64,000 nucleotides of DNA from Colwellia sp. (GTDB taxonomy: Bacteria; Pseudomonadota; Gammaproteobacteria; Enterobacterales; Alteromonadaceae). Shown here piece after piece: positions 1-7,064 of this stretch; the stretch's first letter is position 1, and each line of letters opens with the position of its first letter. The notes under the pieces were generated by a model. It had not been told where the DNA came from, ran no database searches, and was given only the letters and a program-made list of their open reading frames with translations. The translations under genes were made by a program, and so were the position numbers. The stretch is taken from assembly GCA_002733765.1 (NCBI GenBank), contig NVWU01000007.1:1-64000 (forward strand), given 5' to 3'.

Positions 1-294
1 AATCTTCATCTTGGTCTTTTCCCTTTTTGATTGTGTGTAACAACTTCAATCATGGCACATAGATGCCGTATAGGGAGGAGACCATCACATCAGGTTAGTT
101 AAGTCGAATGGCTTTAAAACATAGATCCTAAAGAACACAAAGAAGATAAACAACGCGAACAGTAACTTGCAGCCAGACATACTTTTGAAAGTGTTGCCAC
201 AGATTAGTTTGTTATCAAATAAAAAATTACTGAAACCACCTTAATAAGCCTAAACTTTGAAAACCATATATTTCCCAAAATAGGGCATTGCGCT
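1..294. other. Gene-free left edge
   Basis: No convincing coding sequence, RNA gene or repeat was recognised on either strand here. It lies beside an insertion-sequence remnant that begins at 295, so it may itself be decayed mobile DNA, but I could not match any product. Confidence 0.4.
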
Positions 295-347
295 ATTGAG
301 TTTGAACAGTCCACAATAAATGTGTTTTATGCCGTTTGACCAGAATA
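295..347 (+). mobile_element. IS3-family transposase 3' end remnant
   Basis: About 50 bases read as the last codons of an IS3-type transposase (IEFEQSTINVFYAV, then stop at 337-339). They are nearly identical to the end of the decayed transposase at 26500-26544, and the likeness continues a few bases past the stop. Only this tail is left, so an element of the same type once sat here and was almost entirely lost. Confidence 0.7.
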
Positions 348-491
348 CGTAAAGCTCCTTTTATTTACTATACTTTCTTGCAATCATTTCAAATAATTGA
401 ATCCTATATTAATTATTATTGATAATTATCCCTCGATGCTTCCTTTCGATACATATGATGCGTTTTATAGAACCTGTGGGCTAAAAATAGT

Positions 492-507
492 TGCTACAAG
501 TGTTGCA
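492..507. promoter_or_regulatory. Palindromic operator, candidate activator site
   Basis: TGCTACA-AG-TGTTGCA matches the motif TGCWACA-NN-TGTWGCA at every defined position; it is the best copy in the window. Its centre lies about 84 bases upstream of the start expected from the candidate -24/-12 promoter at 558-573, a normal distance for an enhancer-binding-protein site. Confidence 0.55.
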
Positions 508-557
508 TTTTATTTTTTTTATTTTACTACCTATTGATTTTAAAAGGTTTGTTTGTT

Positions 558-573
558 TGGATTGAATATTGCA
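558..573 (+). promoter_or_regulatory. Candidate sigma54 promoter (weak -24)
   Basis: TGGATTGAATATTGCA has GG and GC exactly 12 bases apart and a perfect TTGCA -12 box, but the -24 box is TGGATT rather than TGGCAC. With the operator at 492-507 it could drive the gene at 765 and perhaps the YceI and TonB receptor genes after it. It is weaker than the other sigma54 candidates in this window. Confidence 0.4.
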
Positions 574-764
574 TTAATGAAGGTAGTTGTAACATGCACT
601 TTATAAAAATATTGCATTGTAGCTAGTATTTATCAGTTTAATTTACAGTACTAACCCTATAAAACAGTAATAGGGGAGTGTGTTTGGTCTTGCTAATGAA
701 TATGCCCAAAACGTGATTGAGCTAAAAACTCAGTTTCAAATTTCATAATTAAGAGGATAGAGCG

Positions 765-1055
765 ATGAAAGTAACCAATAGTAAAATACAAATAAGCTCG
801 GTGATACCCTTTAGGGAATTAATGTCTTTTGATAAGCCTAATGTTGATATTAAATCAGACTATGATTTTACGAATAATTGGAGCCTAAATCATTGTCTTG
901 AAGATAAAAAAACGCGAGGTCACACGGCTAAAACGGTGTCATCTATTCATGCTTTTTTAGCGCAACAAATCGAAATTAAAAAACTACAGAGCAAGATAAA
1001 AAAATTGCAAGATGAAAAATCGATTTTGGTCAAATGGATCCATTTTTTGTACTAA
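765..1055 (+). CDS. Small hypothetical protein with C-terminal coiled coil
   Basis: A 96-residue protein that I do not recognise. It has no signal peptide or membrane segment. The last third, from about residue 65, is rich in Lys, Leu, Ile and Gln with heptad-like spacing and probably forms a short coiled coil. A good ribosome site (GAGG, about 8 bases before the ATG) supports the start. It lies 70 bases upstream of the YceI gene and downstream of a candidate sigma54 promoter and operator, so it may be the first gene of that transcript. The function is unknown. Confidence 0.55.
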   Translation: MKVTNSKIQISSVIPFRELMSFDKPNVDIKSDYDFTNNWSLNHCLEDKKTRGHTAKTVSSIHAFLAQQIEIKKLQSKIKKLQDEKSILVKWIHFLY

Positions 1056-1124
1056 AGATTACATTGTTGTAATTTTCAGGGCCATATGTGAAACCATACT
1101 CACCAGTTTAATAAAGGAAATAAC

Positions 1125-1709
1125 ATGCAGTTTAAAAAAATTTTAATCATCAGTATTTTGGGAGTATTTGTCAGCCTATCATCACAGGTAAACTCGGCCG
1201 AATATAAATTAGATATCAAAGGTACTCATGCTTTTATCCAATTTAAAATTCAGCACTTAGGGTACAGTTGGATTATCGGTCAATTTAATCAATTTGATGG
1301 TAAGTTGAAATATGATAATACCGACGAGGAAGCAAGTGAAATCTCGATAATTATTGATACTGCTAGCATTGACACCAATCACAAGCTACGTGATAAACAT
1401 CTGCGTAATGACAAATTTTTAGATGTTAAAAAATACCCTCAAGCGATATTTATTAGTAAAAAATATAAACCAACTAGTCCAGGCAAGGCTATTTTAACCG
1501 GAGATTTTACTTTTCATGGTGTAACAAAATCGATAGATATAGACGTTCATAAAATGGGTGAAGGAAAAGACCCATGGGGCGGAGAGCGTGTGGGTTTTGA
1601 AGGAACAGCAAAGTTTAAACTTAAGGATTACAATATCAAAAAAAAATTGAGCCCAGCATCAGCAGAAGTTGAATTGTATTTTACTCTCGAAGGTATTAAG
1701 CAGCAGTAA
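1125..1709 (+). CDS. YceI family periplasmic protein
   Basis: A 194-residue secreted protein. Residues 1-24 form a signal peptide ending near NSA; the rest is a full-length YceI lipocalin-like beta-barrel. YceI signatures seen are HAFIQFKIQHLGYSWIIG near the N terminus, the charged LRDKHLRNDKFLDV stretch, and GDFTFHGVTKSI. Family members bind isoprenoid-type amphiphiles, and some sit beside quinone or cytochrome genes. The TonB receptor starts 28 bases after the stop, so the two are probably co-transcribed. The ligand cannot be read from the sequence. It may hold a quinone-like molecule for the redox genes nearby (inference). Confidence 0.9.
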   Translation: MQFKKILIISILGVFVSLSSQVNSAEYKLDIKGTHAFIQFKIQHLGYSWIIGQFNQFDGKLKYDNTDEEASEISIIIDTASIDTNHKLRDKHLRNDKFLDVKKYPQAIFISKKYKPTSPGKAILTGDFTFHGVTKSIDIDVHKMGEGKDPWGGERVGFEGTAKFKLKDYNIKKKLSPASAEVELYFTLEGIKQQ

Positions 1710-1737
1710 GTCAAAGTTAATATAACTAGGAGCTATT

Positions 1738-4065
1738 ATGAATCGCTTTAGCGCGGTAATTTTTCTGCTGTCGGTAGGATTTTATGCTTACGGGGAAGAA
1801 GAGCAACAAATTGAAAAAATATCAATTCATGGTCAAACACCAATTTCGCCACATGGTAATGAATATTATTTACTTGGCTCGGTGCAACAAATTAATAGTG
1901 ATACTTTAAGCCGATCTAATGCTATGTCATTGACAGAACAAATGAATAGCAGCTTGGCAAGTCTTAATATTAATGATGTTCAAAACAACCCATTTCAACC
2001 GGATGTTCAGTACCGTGGCTTTACTGCCTCGCCATTATTGGGATTACCGCAAGGGCTAAGTGTTTACCTTAATGGTGTTAGATTTAATGAGCCGTTTGGC
2101 GATACAGTAAATTGGGATTTGTTTTCTTTGTCTTCAATCGACAATGTCACACTTTATTCAGGCTCCAACCCTATATTTGGCCAAAATACGTTAGGTGGGG
2201 CTTTATCCTTAACCACTAAAAATGGCTTTGATTTTAACTATAATGAAGTGTCGTTGCAGTTGGGGAGCTTTGGTCAACAGCAGGTTAATTTCCAGTTTGG
2301 TGGTAGTACTGATAAATGGGCTTATTATATTAATGCGAATAGTTATCGAGAAGATGGTTGGCGAGATGGTTCGCCGAGTGAGATTAAACAATTATTGATT
2401 AATATTAGCTATCGGTCACCAAACTTAGTTGCAGACTTATTTATAGCGGGTAATGATAATAAAATGGTTGGTAATGGTGCCGTACCCGTTGAGCTATTAT
2501 CGCTACAATCATCAACCGCCATTTATACTCAGCCAGACGAAACTATCACTCAATTGGGGATGATTGGTTTAAATTTACAAACTAATCTATCAAGCAACTA
2601 TTCATTAAACGGTAATATGTATTATCGTCACAATAAAATAGCCAGTATTAATGGTGATGATAGCGATTATTTACCCTGTATGTTTAGCGGCAGCATTACC
2701 TTATGTGAAGGTGATGATGACGACGAAGTTGAAGCGTTGGAAGCGGTAATTTTCAAAGGTTTTGATGAAACCATTGGTTTGTCAGATTTAACCAATATCA
2801 ATGCTGAAGACGTTGATGGCACACGTAATACGGGTGAAACCGATAATAGCAGTTATGGATTTACCGTTCAGTTGGTACGTCATGATTCCTTTGCTGAAGC
2901 AGAAAATGAATTTATTATTGGGTTAGGCGTTGATAAAGCAAGCATAGACTTCTCCAGCGACAGTGAGTTTGCCATATTACATAACGATACCATTTACGAT
3001 GATCGTTCCGTGAGCGGTATTGGTTTGTTCGATTATGACTCTACGGTAAAACTAAAAACGGAAACATCACATTATTATCTATACTTTGTAAACTCGATTG
3101 ATTTGGACAACGGTTTAGCGCTAAGTCTTGCTGGTCGATATAATGAATCACAAATCAAAATGAACGATTTAATCGAATCAGGGCCAGGTTCACTTGATGG
3201 TTTACATAAATACCATCGCTTTAATTCTGCTATTGGCCTTAGTTATAGTGGCTTTGATAATTTGACGTTAAAAGTGAGTTACAGTCAGTCATCACGGTCG
3301 CCAAGCCCTGCTGAGCTAAGTTGTGCCGATGAAGAAGATCCCTGTAAATTACCGAATGGTTTTGTCTCTGATCCACCATTAGCGCAAGTTGTTGTTACAA
3401 CAACCGAAGCAGGCGTTATCTACCACCAACCTAATCAACAATATTCACTCACCCTTTATTCTAGTATCAGTGAAAACGATATTATCTTTCAGCAAGCGGG
3501 TAATAAACCGTCGCAAGGATATTTTGTTAATATTGACGAAACTAAACGGCAAGGGGTTGAGTTTTCCTCATTCTTTCTTTTTGGTGATTACCACTTAAGT
3601 GCTAGTTATAATTTTCTTGATGCTACTTTTGAGTCATCATATATTTCGTTTAGCCCTGTTAATCCTCAGGGACCTAATCGACAAGTTAGTCCTGGAGATA
3701 CGATCCCTGGGCAGCCAAAGCACCAAGTTAAATTATCTCTTGAACGTGAATTTACTGAAAAATTTAATGTAGGTGGTGAGTATATTTATAGCTCCTCTCA
3801 GTTTTATCGTGGTGATGAAGCCAATGAAAATAGTCAAATAGCAGGGCACTCTGTTGTTAATTTGTATTCAAATTATGATATTACTCCTCAGTTAGCGCTG
3901 TCTTTTCGTCTAGATAACCTATTCAATCACCAATATTTTACTTTTGGTACTTATGGCGAGTCGGAAGAAGTATTAGGAGATATTTATCCTGATATAAGTT
4001 CGGTAGCATTTGTAGGGCCAGCTAAACCTCGGGCATTTTCAGTGTCGTTAAATTATCAATTTTAA
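1738..4065 (+). CDS. TonB-dependent outer-membrane receptor
   Basis: A 775-residue TonB receptor with signal peptide, a TonB-box-like segment (QIEKISIHG, about 24-32), a plug domain (about 55-170) and a 22-strand-type barrel ending in the terminal aromatic (NYQF). The plug segment QPDVQYRGFTASPLLGLPQG is typical of a subfamily not tied to one substrate. An unusual acidic loop lies at about residues 308-340, flanked by two cysteines and containing a DDDDE run. A metal chelate or redox cofactor is a reasonable guess, since it follows a YceI gene and faces the PQQ-associated genes, but the substrate is unproven. A bidirectional-type terminator hairpin follows at 4111-4138. Confidence 0.9.
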   Translation: MNRFSAVIFLLSVGFYAYGEEEQQIEKISIHGQTPISPHGNEYYLLGSVQQINSDTLSRSNAMSLTEQMNSSLASLNINDVQNNPFQPDVQYRGFTASPLLGLPQGLSVYLNGVRFNEPFGDTVNWDLFSLSSIDNVTLYSGSNPIFGQNTLGGALSLTTKNGFDFNYNEVSLQLGSFGQQQVNFQFGGSTDKWAYYINANSYREDGWRDGSPSEIKQLLINISYRSPNLVADLFIAGNDNKMVGNGAVPVELLSLQSSTAIYTQPDETITQLGMIGLNLQTNLSSNYSLNGNMYYRHNKIASINGDDSDYLPCMFSGSITLCEGDDDDEVEALEAVIFKGFDETIGLSDLTNINAEDVDGTRNTGETDNSSYGFTVQLVRHDSFAEAENEFIIGLGVDKASIDFSSDSEFAILHNDTIYDDRSVSGIGLFDYDSTVKLKTETSHYYLYFVNSIDLDNGLALSLAGRYNESQIKMNDLIESGPGSLDGLHKYHRFNSAIGLSYSGFDNLTLKVSYSQSSRSPSPAELSCADEEDPCKLPNGFVSDPPLAQVVVTTTEAGVIYHQPNQQYSLTLYSSISENDIIFQQAGNKPSQGYFVNIDETKRQGVEFSSFFLFGDYHLSASYNFLDATFESSYISFSPVNPQGPNRQVSPGDTIPGQPKHQVKLSLEREFTEKFNVGGEYIYSSSQFYRGDEANENSQIAGHSVVNLYSNYDITPQLALSFRLDNLFNHQYFTFGTYGESEEVLGDIYPDISSVAFVGPAKPRAFSVSLNYQF

Positions 4066-4110
4066 AGAATGTGTATTTTAAATACATTCCATTAAAACAC
4101 GATTATAAGC

Positions 4111-4138
4111 AGTGGCTTCATCGTTTTATGAAGCCACT
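4111..4138. terminator. Hairpin between convergent genes
   Basis: A perfect 11-bp inverted repeat (AGTGGCTTCAT, 6-base loop, ATGAAGCCACT) lies between the convergent ends of the TonB receptor and the beta-propeller gene. It has no strong U-tract, but its position fits a terminator serving both strands. Confidence 0.65.
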
Positions 4139-4172
4139 AGAATAACTAAATACGTTAGTTAATTATCAATAG

Positions 4173-5126
4173 TTAATCATCGATAACAATACCCCAAGGA
4201 AATTTTCCCACCTTAGTAGTCGCAATAACGGTGTTATCAACCGTATTAATGATTGAGACATCAGAGCTAACCCCATTTGAACTATAAAGACGTTTGCCAT
4301 CCTTAGACAGTGCTAGCCCCCAGACACGTTTGCCAACAGGAATGCCTTTGATTAATGTTAACGAGTCGCTATCAAGTACCATTACTTGGTTCAACCTTCC
4401 ACCAGCAACATATAAACTTTTGCCATCTTTACTTAGTAGAATATCTTTGGGTTTTGCTTTATCGTCCCCTAAAGATATTCGTTGAACAATTTTTCCCGTG
4501 GCCATCTCAACTTTGATCACTTCACCCCCAATTTCAGCAGTCGCGTAGGCAAATTTACCATCATGAGTGAATGTTGCTGCCCGTGGGCGAGCGCCAACCA
4601 GAATATTAGTGATAATTTTATGCTCTGGTACGGCAATAACATGAAGCATGTTGGTTGACTCACTGGTAATGATAACGCGCTTACCATCCGAAGAAATAGC
4701 CACCCCTTCAGGCTCTATGCCAACGGGAATTTCAGCAATAACTTCACCATTGTTAGGATTGATTACCGTGGCTTTAGCACTGTCTTCATTTGATATGTAA
4801 ATATTGCCATTAGGGTGAACAGCAAAAGCTTCTGGGTCTTCGCCGGCGTGAAATGTTCGCAATATTTTTAACGATTTCGGGTCAAAAACCGCTATTTTGT
4901 CTTCTTTGCTTATCGCGACGTATACTTCGCTCCCATCGGGAGAAATACCAATACCGCGTGGTCGCTCTCCTATCTCTATTGTTGCTTCAAGCTGATGAGT
5001 TGTCCCATTAATAACACTAACCGTGTTACTTCTTTCGTTAGTCACAAAAACACGACCGGTAGATTGGGCAAGTACCGTTTGGGTGAAAAGTGCGGCCAAA
5101 AGGATAGCGGCGCTAGTTAATTTCAT
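4173..5126 (-). CDS. PQQ-catabolism-associated YVTN beta-propeller protein
   Basis: A 317-residue periplasmic protein. A signal peptide ending at VLAQ is followed by about seven YVTN-type repeats (VFVTNERSNTVSVING, VYVAISKEDKIAVFD, IYISNEDSAKATVIN and so on) that form a beta-propeller. It closely resembles the family found beside PQQ-dependent alcohol dehydrogenases (PQQ-dependent catabolism-associated beta-propeller). Its molecular job is not established; scaffolding or cofactor handling in the periplasm has been suggested. It lies 29 bases downstream of the binding-protein gene at 5156 and is probably expressed with it from the minus-strand sigma54 promoter at 5994-6009. Confidence 0.88.
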   Translation of the reverse strand: MKLTSAAILLAALFTQTVLAQSTGRVFVTNERSNTVSVINGTTHQLEATIEIGERPRGIGISPDGSEVYVAISKEDKIAVFDPKSLKILRTFHAGEDPEAFAVHPNGNIYISNEDSAKATVINPNNGEVIAEIPVGIEPEGVAISSDGKRVIITSESTNMLHVIAVPEHKIITNILVGARPRAATFTHDGKFAYATAEIGGEVIKVEMATGKIVQRISLGDDKAKPKDILLSKDGKSLYVAGGRLNQVMVLDSDSLTLIKGIPVGKRVWGLALSKDGKRLYSSNGVSSDVSIINTVDNTVIATTKVGKFPWGIVIDD

Positions 5127-5155
5127 AGTAGGCTCCAGTATTGATAAAATTAGTA

Positions 5156-5944
5156 TTATTTAGGACAGTGGGTTAGACCCAAGCTATCGAGATTAGTCGT
5201 ATTGGCAACACCGCGAACAGGGGCTTCACCGGCAATTTTTCCATTTTCGATTAAGAGTAGCGGCTGCCTCAACTGACCGGTCTGACGAAAGTTAAGTGAC
5301 ATACCTTTTTGGCCATCAAAAGCGAGTGCTGTTTTTAAAAACATTAATAAAGAAGTCGTATCCTTAAATTGATTTCTAGCAATGGAGTCTGAGAGTAATT
5401 TTACTGATGCCCATCCTGCCCAAGCAGTATCAGTCATCTTATGATGGGTTGATTGTGTAAATCGGGCATTAAGCTGACCCGCTGCATATTTTTTAAAGGT
5501 ATGATGCCAAGTTTGTGCTGTAGCATCACGGTTAGGGTGTTTTTTCTGCCACTGCGCTTCGGCATCTTGTTTCATTGCTTGGCTTGGCATCATGTGTAGT
5601 ACATTAGGTAAACACTTAGCGCGTAAATCATTATCCTCAGCCGTTAAGTTGAAAATGACTTTATCTGGATACATTTTACTGAGTTGAGTAAGATGCTCAG
5701 CATCCACCGTGGTTAATATTGCACGGCTTAAATCTGGCGAGATTATTAAAGCATAATGCTGGCCCAGAAATATCCCTTGAACATTGGCTTCATCTATCCC
5801 TTGTTTTACCCCCATAAAAGCTTGGCTGTCGGTATCACCAATAAAACTTAGCTTGATCTCATTTAATGGCTTTGTTGTGCCACTGGCAGAAAAAGTCACA
5901 CTGATAAGTAGTGCTAAAATAGTAAATCGGCATTTCTCTAACAT
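5156..5944 (-). CDS. ABC-type substrate-binding protein of PQQ-ADH systems
   Basis: A 262-residue secreted protein (signal peptide ending near SASG). It matches the periplasmic binding-protein family associated with PQQ-dependent alcohol dehydrogenases: KLSFIGDTDSQAFMGVKQGI near the N terminus, then FDGQKGMSLNFR, LRQPLLLIENG and the closing LDSLG-x-THC. As I recall, relatives are often longer, so this copy looks compact in the central region. No ABC permease or ATPase gene is in the window, so it either works without a transporter or pairs with one elsewhere. Ribosome site AGGAGAG precedes the ATG, and a divergent sigma54 promoter lies at 5994-6009. Confidence 0.8.
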   Translation of the reverse strand: MLEKCRFTILALLISVTFSASGTTKPLNEIKLSFIGDTDSQAFMGVKQGIDEANVQGIFLGQHYALIISPDLSRAILTTVDAEHLTQLSKMYPDKVIFNLTAEDNDLRAKCLPNVLHMMPSQAMKQDAEAQWQKKHPNRDATAQTWHHTFKKYAAGQLNARFTQSTHHKMTDTAWAGWASVKLLSDSIARNQFKDTTSLLMFLKTALAFDGQKGMSLNFRQTGQLRQPLLLIENGKIAGEAPVRGVANTTNLDSLGLTHCPK

Positions 5945-5993
5945 AAAACTCTCCTAAAAATAAATTGTGTTGACGAAGCTATATATCAATCAG

Positions 5994-6009
5994 AGCAATT
6001 ACTATGCCG
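5994..6009 (-). promoter_or_regulatory. Sigma54 -24/-12 promoter (minus strand)
   Basis: Read on the minus strand, CGGCATAGTAATTGCT fits the sigma54 consensus with GG and GC exactly 12 bases apart. The expected start is near 5983, about 40 bases before the ATG at 5944. The operator at 6186-6215 lies about 200 bases upstream and also serves the plus-strand promoter at 6345. Confidence 0.75.
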
Positions 6010-6185
6010 TAGCCTTTGCTATTATTTTTAATAAGTTCTTTAGTGTTTAACCGTATAAGTAAATGAATTAATTTACTGGGCTAAAAGCGCCATACCTACT
6101 ACGCCAAGTAAAAAATTAGTATTAAAAAATCCTCTTTATTTAGGTTGAAAAATGCTTTTTCTTATATTGGTCACCTTCATATGGT

Positions 6186-6215
6186 TGCTACAACTGCAGT
6201 GCTACAGCTGTTTCT
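6186..6215. promoter_or_regulatory. Shared activator-binding region between divergent promoters
   Basis: Two overlapping copies of the TGCTACA half-site (6186-6192 and 6200-6206), each followed by a degraded second half, form TGCTACAACTG and TGCTACAGCTGT. The region lies between two divergent sigma54 promoters (5994-6009 minus, 6345-6360 plus), roughly 215 and 170 bases from the two predicted starts, so one enhancer could drive both operons. Confidence 0.65.
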
Positions 6216-6344
6216 TTTTCACTTTTTTTTTGCGAAGAATAAAAATCAAGAAGTAAGTGTTCTGTCTGATAAAACTTTTTTATTTCTTATATATCAATTG
6301 ATTAGAATGTGTTTTTTTGAATAAAAAACGAAAGTGTTTTTTTT

Positions 6345-6360
6345 TGGCATAGCCTTTGCC
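6345..6360 (+). promoter_or_regulatory. Sigma54 -24/-12 promoter
   Basis: TGGCATAGCCTTTGCC has the GG/GC pair 12 bases apart and a TGGCA -24 box. The predicted start near 6371 leaves a leader of about 65 bases before the Rieske gene at 6437. It is expected to drive Rieske, quinoprotein dehydrogenase and aldehyde dehydrogenase together. Confidence 0.82.
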
Positions 6361-6436
6361 ATTTAACCTATATCTTGAATTAACAATCACAAAAATTAAA
6401 TATCCAAAATGTGGTTATTAACGGAGTAGGAAGTAA

Positions 6437-6994
6437 ATGCAAAGAAGAAATTTTTTTAAAGCGTGTGCCGGCTTATCAATCGCTGCCGTTGACATAACGG
6501 CTAATAGAGTAGAAGCGAAAACTAAAAAACCTGAAAAAATGCGACCTCAGGTAGGCGATCTTTTAGTTCATTATGATATTGAAGAGGGCATAAAACCAAT
6601 ATTGGTTAGCGAGTTGGAACTTTATGTTGAGCAAACAATGGCTTTTCCACAAGACAGTATCTCTAAAATAGTTCGTAACGGTTCACGCTTTAATAAAGTC
6701 ATGGTCATTCGTTTAGATCCTGAAGAAATGGATGAAAAAACTCTGGCGAACTCAGTCAACGGCGTTGTTGCCTATTCAGCTATATGTACTCATCAAGGTT
6801 GTGATGTAAATGCTTATTTAAAAGACTCAAAAGAGTTTTTTTGTTTTTGTCACCTATCTCGTTACGACCCACTCAAACAAGGACACGTTACTAATGGTCC
6901 TGCACAAAGAAAGCTAGCGATGTTACCACTGGAACAAATTGGTGATCAATTGATCGTTCGCAAAAAATTTACCCGAAAACCCGGACCAGCATAA
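6437..6994 (+). CDS. Tat-exported Rieske 2Fe-2S protein
   Basis: A 185-residue protein with a twin-arginine-like leader (QRRNFFKACAGLS). The Rieske cluster motifs are complete: C117-T-H119-Q-G-C122 and C136-F-C138-H139. Cys117, His119, Cys136 and His139 are the expected cluster ligands, and Cys122 and Cys138 the stabilising disulfide seen in higher-potential Rieske proteins. The protein is short and lacks an obvious second membrane segment, so it is a stand-alone periplasmic or leader-anchored electron carrier rather than a ring-hydroxylase component. It lies 70 bases before the quinoprotein dehydrogenase, which suggests it takes electrons from that enzyme (inference). Ribosome site GGAG supports the start. 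Confidence 0.9.
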   Translation: MQRRNFFKACAGLSIAAVDITANRVEAKTKKPEKMRPQVGDLLVHYDIEEGIKPILVSELELYVEQTMAFPQDSISKIVRNGSRFNKVMVIRLDPEEMDEKTLANSVNGVVAYSAICTHQGCDVNAYLKDSKEFFCFCHLSRYDPLKQGHVTNGPAQRKLAMLPLEQIGDQLIVRKKFTRKPGPA

Positions 6995-7064
6995 TTTTAT
7001 TATCTGATTTAAAAAGTACCCGCAAAGAAGAATAAACTTTTAAACACCCGATAGGAGTTACAAC

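Noticed and set aside
411-430. AT-rich Fur-box-like sequence (TTATTATTGATAATTATC)
   Set aside because: Only about 11 of 19 positions match and no gene follows closely; expected by chance in AT-rich DNA.
6004-6020. Plus-strand reading TATGCCGTAGCCTTTGCT as a second promoter resembling 6345-6360
   Set aside because: The -24 box has GC instead of GG; the better explanation is the minus-strand promoter overlapping it.
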